Source: Owenia fusiformis
Taxonomy: Eukaryota > Annelida > Polychaeta > Sabellida > Oweniidae
Direction: 5' to 3'
Length of the DNA: 64,000 bases
Assembly (NCBI GenBank): GCA_903813345.2
Contig: CAIIXF020000012.1
Location: 1,281,318-1,345,317 of the forward strand
In this document: positions 27,201 through 34,707 of the stretch, in pieces
Position numbering within the stretch: the stretch's first letter is position 1
Layout: the number at the start of each line of letters is the position of its first letter
Made by a program: the position numbers and the translations under genes
Notes under the pieces: generated by a model
Seen by the model: only the letters and a program-made list of their open reading frames with translations
What the model was told of the DNA's origin: nothing
Databases searched by the model: none

Positions 27201-30200
27201 CTTTTTGTCAACATATACAATCATTACACCATTACATTTTTGCATTCATGATTTTGAGATGGTATGTGTAATATACTTTCTTTTAGGTCAAGCTGATATG
27301 TTTACATTTCAAAAACTCATTTTATTTCTTAGGCAAATACCACTTAGTTTTGGTGAATGAGGATTTGTTGTATTTCAGTTATCTTTTCAGTCATTTTCTG
27401 TTAAGCTGTCAATCCTCATCATTTCATCAATAAATAATGAAAACACCGGCTTAGGGTGAGTGGGAGGGGGGTAAAGAACAGAGTATGTGCATCGGGGCGG
27501 GGGGGGGGGGGGGGGGGGGGGGGAGGGGCAGTAAATTTACAGAACAAAACCTAGAAACACACATCAAGATTATGGGGGGTCTCATTTAGCCTTCAGAAAT
27601 ACCTGAATGAACAAATGGCCTTCAAGAATTGAAACATATATTTTCAAAAGAATTAATGATCATTTTTTGAAGCAGTGGTAGAGCATGCATCTAACACTCA
27701 ATGGCAACTCAGAAGAAGGTAAACTGTGAAGGTCAGGGCTTAAGTTATCATATAGTCTGGATTTGGAGCCCCTTAAAAGCATATAGAGTGAAGCCTGTAT
27801 ATCCAAACACCTCTCTAATCTGAACACATCTGAACACCTCTCTAATCTGAACACATCTGAACACTTCTCTAATCTGAACACCTCTCTAATCTGAACACAT
27901 ATGAACACTTCTCAATGTATAGACTTTTTCTCAGTCCCAAAATTTGTCATCTCCTATTGACTTATTACTATGTAGGGACATTTTGGTAGATTGTTGTATA
28001 AATTAATGTGTCACTTTTCTTGGGATTGTACATAAGATTTGGTTTATCATTCATAAAGAGTGGAGATCAGATCTTTCCCTGAATCAGCTAGCTACTGTCC
28101 CCTCTATAAGTTTGGTAACTTTTCATTAGATAACATATCAAAGACTGCCAATGTTTGAATTTTATTTTTCTTCCTTAATTACAACAGGTAGGTGCTAACT
28201 ACTGAAACAAATGCTAACTACTGAAAGGAATGCTAACTACTGAACTGAATGCTAACAACTGAAATAAATGTTAACTACTGAAACAAATGTTAGCTACTGA
28301 AACAAATGTTAGCTACTGAAAAGAATGCTAACTACTGAAATGAATGCTAGCTACTGAACTGAATGCTAACTACTGAAATGAATGCTAACTACTGAAACAA
28401 ATGTTAGCTACTGAAACAAATGTTAGCTACTGAAAAGAATGCTAACTACTGAAATGAATGCTAGCTACTGAAACAAATGCTAGCTACTGAACTGAATGCT
28501 AACTACTGAAATGAATGCTAACTACTGAAACAAATGTTAGCTACTGAAAAGAATGCTAACTACTGAAATGAATGCTAGCTACTGAAACAAATGCTAGCTA
28601 CTGAAACAAATGCTAGCTACTGACACAGATGCCTAGCTACTGAGAGGAAACAGAAAACTGTATTCATGGTTTTCATAAAACCTATTATGATTAAATATGA
28701 GCTTAATCGATATAGTATTCTCAAATTTAGTCAGTGCAAAGCAAGTCTGCTCTAAAGATATATGAATATGAAAAAACTTTGATGAATGAGTTTCTAATAC
28801 AAGGTAACATGTTCATACCCTGGGCACTTGTTACTTAGTATTCAATGATGCTGTTCTGTTTATTATTCTTTGTATATACAAGGTAAATTCAAATAGACAA
28901 TAATCACTAACAACGTATAGAGATATTTTCTACTTATATCTCTAAAAACATGATTTACCACTTCTCGGGAGAATGAGATGCTCTGTATCATATTTTCCAA
29001 TATATATCACATATATGCCATGTAAGGCATAGGCATAACCAGGGGGTGCGATGGGTGCGAACACCCCCCGCCCCCCCCCCCCATAACCATGCAGTACTAA
29101 CTTCGACCTGGGGACCAAAATGCCACTGAAAGTAGGGACTCTGTATAACAGAATAATGTACCAACAGAAAGGCACCCCTCCCTGACTGAAAACGGAAATT
29201 ATTTTGGCGATCACACCACCCATGTTTTTCTGATTTTTCTAATGTAAATGAATTACCTCAATTTGTGGTAATTCTCAATGATGTACATTAGACTAATACA
29301 ACCAGACCGGTTGTAGAATATTAGGCAGGTAAAACCAGTTCAGCCCTTGCAGTAAATTAACTGTATCAAATATAGTTGGACTTTGGACATAAAGGTGAGA
29401 ATGTCTGAACAAAGCTCAAGCTATCTGAAAGATACAACTCATAAAAATACCTTTCTTTACAATTGATAAATATGTACACAGACAGATTTCATATCACAAG
29501 CTATTCTAATAGCCACCTTAAAATAAAAGGCACAATAATCTGCAAGGGAGAATGATTCTGCAAAACTTCCAGAGCAGAGTTTCTGTGGTTGAAGAAAGAC
29601 CTAGAATTCTCAATGAATGGGGAACAATCAATGCTAATTTATTCTTAAACTAAACAGTGTTATATCTGAATTCTCTCTAAATCTGGTATAAAATTACATT
29701 TGAGCCTATGCATTACCCATATTCTCTCCAAAATAAAAAAAACTGTTCTCTCTTGAAATATCCAAATACATGCACTGTTCTCCACAAGACTTTTTTCTCA
29801 AGTGGGTGCAAAATTCTCATTTTCACAAATCTGTCCAAAATTGGTGAAAATATGCCTGTTTTTCATGATTTTTCTCATTCTCAAGTGGGTGCATAAGGAT
29901 TTTCAGGTGGGTGCAAGCCTATTCTCAAGATCTCAGGTGGGTGCTGCGCCCACTTGATTTAATGCTGGGGAGATCACTGTACATGTATTTCATGATTGTC
30001 CGAATCTTTGCCGGGTACTAATTAGCTTTTAACATGGAACAAGATAATTCATAAATGAAATGCTTCACAAGGTGCAAATTGATTTTTAACTTGGTATGAT
30101 GACACTGATATGATACCTATGATTCTCACACTAATACACAGTACCAAAATACCTCTGACTTAGAAACATTCTTCATTATACAGTAAAACCTGTCTAAGTG

Positions 30201-33200
30201 AACACCTCTTTAGTGAACATCTGTGTTTAGTGAACACCACTTCAAGATACATTCTACATTGACTCCTGTATAAAATCTCCGTCATGAACACCTACCGACA
30301 GTGAACTCTTTTTTGTGGCTTCATTGGTGTTCACTATATACAGGTTTTACTGTACGTATAATTTTTTGTGTTTATCTTATTGATCAAAACATTCAGAAAC
30401 CACTACATGTACACTACTGAACATATGATTTCCGAGGCTGCCCAAAAGACTTAATACAAAATCCCTTCATTCCTAATATCAACATTAACAATAGGCATAG
30501 TGCATGTCTTGACTGATGAAAACCTAAGAACCTCACAACCTAAACAAGAATTGCTGATTTGTAGTTAGCACTAACTAGACTAAAAAGGCTTCTTTTCTGT
30601 AGCATAAGTTCCATGTTTGCACTATATATAAACAAACAGAGAAGTAATAGGCAGAAAGCAATTAGGAAGTCCCTGGTAAATTGAAGTCTTGGATTTCAAG
30701 ACTTTTTTTACTCCAACTGCATCCTGGTTCATGTAATTCAAGGTTCAGAAAAGAGAGCATTCCAATCCTATTCTTGGACCATCAAAAAGGCAGTTAAATA
30801 CTGATATTATGTAGGTATAAATCTCACTTTGAAGCAAAGTCTTTGAAAATGGCCCAATTAAGACAAATGTGCCAATGACATCTAATCCAGAGCTAATACT
30901 TGGAGCTATGTTCAGGACTGTAATTATTATGTTAAAAGATGACAAGATTACGTCATCTTGATACATCCGTCTCTAATCAGAACATCTATCAAATGTGAAT
31001 ATTTTTTCTTGGTCCCAATTCTATTATTTCCTATTGACAATACAACTAATAACTTACTGACATATAACTTACAAGGTGTTGTAAGTTATGTGCATTTGAG
31101 CGCAGCGACATAAGCTTGAAGGACTTTGAGGAATTTGAGGTTTTTAATGGCCAGGATCAATCAATTTCGATAAATGTTAATTTATATTTCTTTGCTAAGT
31201 TGAGTCTTAACGATCTCATTCAGAGAGCTCTTTCATGCTTAAAAGGGAATCATGTCATAAGTGTCTGTGCATTTAGATCTCCAGTATCGTTACCTGCATT
31301 TTGTACTTAAGGTGACTTGTATTTACCATCTTTATAACACCATGCTGTTACAGAGGCTACTTTTTGCAATAAACGAAAGTATAATTTGATATTGTTGTTC
31401 TGTTACATTGAGCAAAGCAAAGAACAACAAATAGATATTGCAGGGTATAAATGTTTTCTGTACCTACCCCTAAATAAGTGAGGGAGAGATGGATTTGAAA
31501 GCATTTGTGTCTAGCCCTAAGGTATTTATTACTCCATATAATACCTGATCTGAGGTCTACATTACAATTCGAACATAAAAACTAACCAAACTTTTGCAAA
31601 ATTGTCATTTAATTTCCTACTTCTGATAGAAATACAGCACTGAACTAAAGACTAAAATACAGACCAGGCATTGTTCGGGTCAGTTTTCAAAAATTTCCAG
31701 GGGGGTTCACATTTGACAATTTTGGCCAAAATATGGCTAAAATCACTTGAGAAGTGGTCAAAATGGTGAAAACTGCATGATTTTGAAAGAAGTTTTGGCA
31801 AGGGGGGATTCCCCAGACCCCCCTGGCTACGGGCCTGAGATATACATGGCCGTTTCATTGTACCACTAAAGGACCAAAATATCATCATTCATAAACCTGT
31901 TACAAGGCTCTCACCAGGCAATATTTAGGGTGTGGTGGAAACATCTTCAGCATTACTGTTCAATCATGTTCAATTGTATTTATGTTATATTTTATCCTGT
32001 TCAATCAATCACATTTATGTTATATTTTTTCCTTTATGCATGCTATTATTGTGTATTCAGTCAATTTTAAACTGTGGAAACAATCATGATTTGCTAATAG
32101 GGTGTGGTTAGAGCTAAGTAGACTGTGGTGCTGCGCCACTGTCTAAAAGCCTAACGACAGCCCTGTGTTATTATTTACTTACCAATTGATGAATGAGCTT
32201 TTGCCAGCAGAATGGTTGCCAATGAGGAGTACAGTGATCTTCTTCCTGGGTGCTAGTAGATTCAACCCAAGACCTGAGGCTATTGAGACTAGACCTATAA
32301 CATCAATGATGACAAATATTAGCATTCAATGATGACAATGTTCTTGATGAAAGCAGGTTCAACCCAAGACCTGAGACTATTGAGACTAGACCTTTAACAT
32401 CAGTGATCTCCCCATGTCACTTTTACCCCCTACTTGAAACCAAAGGCCCCCAGTTGGCACCCTGCACTCCAACTTCTGATTTGCAAAATGAGTAAAGTAA
32501 GCACCAACCTGGAGATATTGTGAGTGTACTGAGCGATTTTTTTAGACTTGAAAAATTGCACCCAGTTTAAATATTTTTTTGGGGGAGAACACTGAAAATC
32601 AATGATGACAAATATTAGCATTCAATGATGACAATATTCTGGATACAAGGCTCAACCCAAGACCTGAGACTATTGAGAGTAGACCTACAACATCAATGAT
32701 GACAAATGGAATAGAACAGTTATGCACTGTCGGTTTGGATACAGGAAATATCCCTTGGGATATACAATATATCTTCCCTTGGTCCCTCGAGAAGATATAT
32801 TGTATATCCCTCGGGATATTCCCTGTATCCAAAACCTCCCAGTGCATAACCCCTATATATTTCCTTAATAAATTTTAAATACTCTCATCCACTGATACAT
32901 GTATATGGCTTCTTGAAAATTCTTATGTTTTTGGAAAATCCTCACTTCAGCAAATCCATGACTAATTATTTACTGTCCAAACTGTGACAGAAAATCTTGT
33001 AATGAAATAAAAAATAAATAAATAAACTTTCAATATGACAATGTTATTCCTTGGACATCAATGGTTTGATGACATTAAAAACAATTATTCATTTATTTAT
33101 TTTATTTTATGACAATTGTTCAAGTACTGCAATAAATGTGTTAATCGACAATGACATTGATGCAGCATAAATACAAAAGTAAACTGAGACTCCTTTAATG

Positions 33201-34149
33201 TCATGACCAAATATAAGTAGATCTATCACTCTTTTCAAGAATTGGTGACTCATTCCCTAAGTAAACACATGTAGAAAAGGAGAATGCTATGAATTCAATA
33301 CATTATCAAACAAAAAGGTATGCAAAGGTCAATAGTTAGGTCGTGTAAATGCGTCCTAATGATATCTCATACTCGCTACAATCACATTTGTCAATTGCAG
33401 ATATATTCAAACAAATAGTGTAATAGACATTACAAAAATGTGTTTCATAACTGTATAGCATTATGTGACATTTATCATGGAAATATCATTGATTTATTTA
33501 GGTCTTTTATGAAGACCAATACAGGAACATTCATCAATGTACTTCAACATGTAAATGGCCTCAATAAAGTGGGAGGGGCACTTCCAGTCTTTTCCATCAG
33601 CTGATTGAGATTGTGCCAGTTTTCCTTTACAAAGAAGAATTTTAATCATTTCACTTTTGCATATGGTTTGAACGTTTATTTTGCATCAGAAGAAAACATA
33701 TGAGGGTGATATGTGAAGGCTATTGATGCGAAATAACGTTTTATTCAAATCACGCATAAAATGCATGATCAATCTTGCAAATCTTGCAAAATGTGCATAG
33801 TGATTCATCTGTTATTTTGACACAAAAAGCTACATTATTTGGTACCAAACTGCAGCTAGAAGCTAAGAGAATATATATGTTTATTCAGAACTGTGACACA
33901 ATGAACAGAATTAATAAGTTCGCCTCAGTTTTGCGTTTTGATGACGTAACCAAGTACATTTTTTGACTGCGAAATTCGAACGGGAAATATCGGCACAAGT
34001 TTTATATTCAATATAAGCTTAGAAAAAGGCTCACCATTATCTGGATTTGTGTATACATTGTGACATTCCTTCAATATCTTCTCGTTCAACGACAATGTAG
34101 CTGAATCTGTCGTGTTTGAAGCTGCTTTTGTGCGTATTTTTCCAGACAT
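9195..34149 (-). CDS. Membrane-anchored dynamin/EHD-like GTPase, 12 coding exons (whole gene)
   Basis: The spliced product is 449 residues. Exons in order: 34149-34035, 32294-32183, 24976-24883, 24176-24122, 15131-14991, 14007-13847, 13221-13120, 12702-12557, 12166-11995, 11237-11125, 10725-10641, 9248-9195. All have GT-AG borders and compatible phases, and total 1350 nt. Visible motifs: P-loop GNHSAGKSS (64-72), a switch-I-like TQGFT (91-95), G3 DSPG (150-153) and G4-like SKAD (214-217). Helical, charged sequence (about 261-308) is followed by hydrophobic segments near 323-342 and 383-399 and a basic, Gln-rich tail. This order (GTPase, helical stalk, membrane anchor) is that of membrane-remodelling dynamin-superfamily proteins; the G domain most resembles the EHD/sarcalumenin group. 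The membrane it acts on cannot be told from sequence. An in-frame TAA lies 18 nt upstream of the chosen ATG. I cannot assign an ortholog name. Gene structure is very secure, the exact subfamily less so. Confidence 0.9.
9290..9350. repeat. Tandem CACAAGGCATTAACA repeat, split by an insertion
   Basis: Units TATCACAAGGCATTAACATT + AATGTGATAAAAGGTCACC occur twice here and again near 9722. The element at 9353-9661 interrupts the second one. Confidence 0.7.
9353..9661. mobile_element. GGCGTAGCC inverted-repeat element with 5-bp target duplication
   Basis: Starts CAGGGGCGTAGCCAGGATTA and ends GGCTACGCCCCTG, with AATGT on both sides. The uninterrupted sequence (ATTAATGTGATAAAAGG) is present in the neighbouring repeat unit, so the insertion is proven within the window. 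Partial relatives lie at 29034, 31655-31840, 44249, 48103-48333 and 51202. Confidence 0.8.
9765..9915. repeat. 18-bp minisatellite
   Basis: About eight units of GTTACAGAGTGACAATTC with small variations, in intron 11 of the GTPase gene. Confidence 0.85.
10641..10725 (-). CDS. GTPase gene, exon 11 (basic tail)
   Basis: Encodes residues 404-432, strongly basic (RAKSTLSRKQKRILKENQEY then VQNVVKGKK). A positive segment just after the last membrane helix suggests that end stays in the cytosol. Acceptor GTTCCAG|A, donor AAAAAG|GTAGGA, phase 0. Confidence 0.85.
11125..11237 (-). CDS. GTPase gene, exon 10 (second membrane segment)
   Basis: Encodes residues 367-403 plus two bases. The run HVLGAFIFVSLLLVVLG (383-399) is a second membrane helix, followed by RWSSR. 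With exon 9 this gives a two-pass hairpin anchor, which would leave the N-terminal GTPase and the C-terminal tail on the same side. Acceptor CCATTCCAG|T, donor TCCAG|GTAAGT. Confidence 0.9.
11995..12166 (-). CDS. GTPase gene, exon 9 (first membrane segment)
   Basis: Encodes residues 309-366. After a basic stretch (FRARSKG) comes a hydrophobic run FCYLCLGLVLPIILAINFLA (about 323-342) that fits a membrane helix. A short loop SNASKEMLTNTLGAAGREQ follows. Acceptor CTTCCAG|T, donor ATATG|GTAAGC, phase 0. Confidence 0.9.
12557..12702 (-). CDS. GTPase gene, exon 8 (helical stalk)
   Basis: Encodes residues 261-308 plus two bases. It is rich in Glu, Lys, Asn and Ile with heptad-like spacing (NQIEEVCKDVEKTINQTIQN and onward), so a coiled or stalk helix is likely. 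Acceptor CATTTCAG|CC, donor GACAG|GTAAGA, phase 2. Confidence 0.88.
12884..13108. repeat. 26-bp minisatellite
   Basis: About eight units of CAAAATCATATTCAAACATG + GGATTG, in intron 7 of the GTPase gene, ending just after the exon 7 donor. Confidence 0.9.
13120..13221 (-). CDS. GTPase gene, exon 7
   Basis: Thirty-four codons (residues 227-260), phase 0 at both ends: RVMMQIVQELCKRPGLNKTG then FDMPTIYIPNPSGK. This corresponds to the last helix and strand of the GTPase fold. The acceptor is ATATTTCAG|A and the donor GGAAAA|GTAAGT. Confidence 0.88.
13526..13862 (-). repeat. 32-bp minisatellite of exon-6 end plus splice donor
   Basis: On the minus strand each unit reads CATGAGAGTGATAGACAG then GTGAGTGGGTGGGG. 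The first unit is the true end of exon 6 and its donor. About ten units follow at exact 32-bp steps (donor positions 13846, 13814, 13782, 13750, 13718, 13686, 13654, 13622). Most keep a GTGAGT-like donor; the two farthest have lost the GT (ATGAGT, ATAAGT). Confidence 0.93.
13847..14007 (-). CDS. GTPase gene, exon 6 (G4-like SKAD motif)
   Basis: Encodes residues 173-226, including ADLIFVFFDPIGQALCKRT and RMRFYLSKADEAGHESDRQ. SKAD replaces the usual N/TKxD and should contact guanine. The acceptor is TTTTGCAG|GT and the donor GACAG|GTGAGT (phase 0). The last bases of the exon together with this donor are the unit of the 32-bp minisatellite that follows in intron 6. Confidence 0.92.
14217..14935. 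mobile_element. 719-bp inverted-repeat element
   Basis: Starts CTAAGATTTTCGACATCTAA and ends with its complement TTAGATGTCGAAAATCTTAG. It lies in intron 5. No transposase ORF and no clear target duplication. Confidence 0.65.
14991..15131 (-). CDS. GTPase gene, exon 5 (G3 DxxG motif)
   Basis: Encodes residues 126-172 and one base of Gly173, with KKFSLVTFVDSPGLVDGD: a beta strand running into the DSPG (G3) motif, followed by KYPFDVNQAIAWL as expected of switch II. Acceptor CACTTTCAG|GA, donor CTCG|GTAAGA, phase 1 to phase 1. Confidence 0.92.
15460..15775. repeat. Diverged repeat of about 60 bp in intron 4
   Basis: Five loose copies around AAAACAAGATTCCTTGAGCT + CTGTGACCCTTCACTGGGCA + CTCCCAT. 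Confidence 0.7.
16076..16102. repeat. AAAC microsatellite
   Basis: Tetranucleotide run of ACAA repeats, about six units. Confidence 0.8.
17040..17228 (-). other. Coding-like fragment inside GTPase intron 4
   Basis: On the minus strand a 62-codon open frame between a TTTAG acceptor-like site and a GTAGGT donor reads like real protein (LFLAGFDWNAVRGEMDDFGH, then GILTQGIGLTKEKLRMELEY). Its phases do not allow insertion between exons 4 and 5, because the frame would hit TGA at once. It may be a relic of a processed or transposed gene, or a stray exon. Family not recognised. Confidence 0.25.
17979..18094. mobile_element. Second copy of the TTCGAACATGA element, right end lost
   Basis: Matches 283-400 closely (CGAACATGACTGTATTCACG and onward through ATGTGTGATGTCATAACAGC) but ends before the right inverted terminus. 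Confidence 0.55.
18240..19415. repeat. 136-bp tandem array with paired ATGGCGGCC motifs, ending in a GGAC run
   Basis: Five to six units of about 136 bp include ACCAAATATGAACAAAATCG, AAAATGGCGGCCATTTTTC and ACCAAAAGTGTCATTAGACA. The right end (about 19343-19413) is a run of GGAC/GGACAGAC tetranucleotides. It lies in GTPase intron 4 and resembles the 25.3-26.8-kb element in layout. Confidence 0.85.
19976..21847. repeat. 95-bp satellite, about 20 units
   Basis: Near-identical 95-bp units containing GAATTGAAGACAGCTCTTCA, GGCACTTTATATATTTCTAT and two copies of GTGACATCA. Edge units and one central block carry CAGCATTATGCA instead of GCACTTTATATA. Low divergence indicates recent expansion or homogenisation. 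Confidence 0.96.
22757..23151. mobile_element. Miniature element of the CAGTGAAACCTGT family
   Basis: Left TA|CAGCAAATCCAGTCTAATCTG and right GATATACAGGTTTCACTG|TA, with AACACCTC/GAGGTGTT inside each end. TA on both sides fits a Tc1/mariner-type target. Confidence 0.6.
24122..24176 (-). CDS. GTPase gene, exon 4 (55 nt)
   Basis: Encodes GNATLHLYPHFEPLREIP (residues 108-125) plus one base, phase 0 to phase 1. Borders are TTTGTTTCAG|GG and ACCAG|GTAAGA. It lies between switch I and the G3 strand, and its frame joins exactly to exon 5. Confidence 0.88.
24217..24379. mobile_element. Miniature element of the CAGTGAAACCTGT family
   Basis: Left TA|CAGTGAAACCTGTTTATATG, right GAAAGGTTTTTCTG|TA, with GGAACAC and GTGTTCC next to the ends. 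It is 163 bp long and lies in intron 3 just upstream of exon 4. Confidence 0.65.
24883..24976 (-). CDS. GTPase gene, exon 3 (switch I region)
   Basis: Completes Trp76 and encodes residues 77-107, containing ETQGFTFVTSGRKRESLT. The TQGFT motif takes the place of the switch-I Thr (G2) seen in EHD-like GTPases. The acceptor is TTTTCCAG|G and the donor TTACT|GTAAGT, phase 0. Confidence 0.9.
25087..25110. repeat. Poly-G tract
   Basis: An uninterrupted G run of about 20, continuing into GCGGGG. A shorter G run follows at 25202. Confidence 0.85.
25324..26823 (+). mobile_element. Composite element with 160-bp tandem core and terminal hairpin
   Basis: Begins ATGTCCCCACCAAGTTG and ends with TGTGGTGGGGACATAA, the inverted terminus. 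The core is about five units of 162 bp (AGATTTTCATACTAAGAATC and CAAAATGGCTGCCTTGACAT). A GGAC/GACA run follows (26708-26778), then the hairpin CCCACACTATGTGGTGGGG. This layout is that of the tandem-core Helitron-type (HINE/pearl) elements of bivalves. It sits in intron 2 of the GTPase gene. Confidence 0.72.
27494..27524. repeat. Poly-G tract of about 30
   Basis: Long G homopolymer with one C and one A near its ends. Length in the assembly is likely uncertain. Confidence 0.85.
27787..27925. mobile_element. Partial CAGTGAAACCTGT-family element with short tandem repeat
   Basis: Starts GAGTGAAGCCTGTATATCCA then has repeated CTCTCTAATCTGAACACAT units. The right terminus is not clear. Confidence 0.45.
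28190..28640. repeat. 19-bp minisatellite, about 23 units
   Basis: Units GCTAACTACTGAAATGAAT with AACTAC/AGCTAC and AAACAA/AAAAGA variants arranged in repeating higher-order blocks. It lies in intron 2. Confidence 0.95.
30181..30352. mobile_element. 172-bp miniature element, CAGTAAAACCTGT family
   Basis: TA|CAGTAAAACCTGTCTAAGTG at left and CTATATACAGGTTTTACTG|TA at right. The inner part repeats AGTGAACACC. TA flanks suggest Tc1/mariner-type mobilisation. Confidence 0.75.
31655..31840 (-). mobile_element. Fragment related to the GTAGCCAGG elements
   Basis: On the minus strand it begins CAGGCCCGTAGCCAGGGGGG and continues GTCTGGGGAATCCCCCC. The other end is not defined. Confidence 0.45.
32183..32294 (-). 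CDS. GTPase gene, exon 2 (P-loop)
   Basis: Encodes residues 39-75 and part of Trp76, including KKITVLLIGNHSAGKSSFIN, a canonical Walker A/G1 motif. The acceptor is GTTATAG|GTCTAG and the donor ATTG|GTAAGT, phase 2. The 5' half of this exon and its acceptor are repeated twice upstream in intron 1 (see the repeat at 32340-32710). Confidence 0.92.
32340..32710 (-). repeat. Two extra partial copies of GTPase exon 2 with its acceptor
   Basis: The block GTCTAGTCTCAATAGCCTCA + GGTCTTGGGTTGAA with its acceptor and the preceding intron (TCATCATTGAATGCTAATAT) occurs at exon 2 (32261-32330) and again at 32358-32400 and 32651-32710. About 200 bp separates the two extra copies. Neither copy includes the P-loop part of the exon. 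Confidence 0.85.
32719..32850. mobile_element. Palindromic GTTATGCA hairpin element, copy 1
   Basis: Nearly perfect palindrome: GGATACAGGAAATATCCC pairs with GGGATATTCCCTGTATCC, and ATATACAATATATCTTC with its complement. Ends GTTATGCACTG and CAGTGCATAAC. Related copies at 60307-60445 and 62022-62164. Confidence 0.75.
34035..34149 (-). CDS. GTPase gene, coding exon 1 (start codon)
   Basis: Encodes residues 1-38 plus the first base of a Gly codon (phase 1). The protein begins MSGKIRTKAASNTTDS. The donor is AATG|GTGAGC. The residue 18-38 stretch looks like a short N-terminal helix, as in EHD-type GTPases. An in-frame TAA just upstream fixes this as the first possible Met in the frame. Confidence 0.88.
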
Positions 34150-34633
34150 TTCCTCATCTGTTTCTTATTCCACAAAAATGGCCCTTGGAAGGAGGTCTTC
34201 GAGGATAAGCTAGAAATATTCGTTTCCGACATATGTTGAAACATACAAAGAACAATTTCCTCCAAAGAAAAAATCTCAGAATTTATAGTCATAGAAGATA
34301 TGAGCTAATGGTTACTGTTTTAAATCGATTGAATGGGAAAATCTATGATGAATATAAATATTAGGAACCGATAACTTCTAAATTACTTTTAAGTCACAAC
34401 TTTTCTAGCGCCATCTAACGTGATCAGCTGATTGAATAACCGGTCTGTTTTTGTCATTGATTGTCAATTCCACGATAATTCCTTAAATGTGTGCAACAAA
34501 AGACAACCATCATGACACCTGTATCAAAATAACGTAGGAATCTTATCTAAATACTATATTGGCAAGAAAAATATATTGATCCTCAATCAACCAATCAGCA
34601 TCGTTCTTGGAATTTTCTTCCTAAAATCAAAAC
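34150..34633. promoter_or_regulatory. Shared intergenic region of a head-to-head gene pair
   Basis: The GTPase gene starts at 34149 going left and the CCCH gene at 34634 going right, so both 5' leaders and promoters must lie in these 484 bp. No clear TATA box pair was recognised. A bidirectional promoter is inferred from layout only. Upstream non-coding first exons cannot be excluded. Confidence 0.5.
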
Positions 34634-34707
34634 ATGGCTTCTTTGGTTGCAGATTATGGAACAAGTTCTGGAGAAGATTCTGATGTTGATGGGGATGTTG
34701 AAGAGAA
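34634..34707 (+). CDS. CCCH protein gene, exon 1
   Basis: 24 codons plus two bases, starting at the ATG in AAAACATGGCT. The acidic Ser/Asp/Glu run and the donor GTATGT are clear. It reads in frame into exon 2, where AA+A forms Lys25. Confidence 0.82.

Noticed and set aside
31081-31310. Short open frame starting MKDFEEFEVFNG
   Set aside because: The frame closes without splice signals and has no recognisable motif; it lies in GTPase intron 2 on the other strand.
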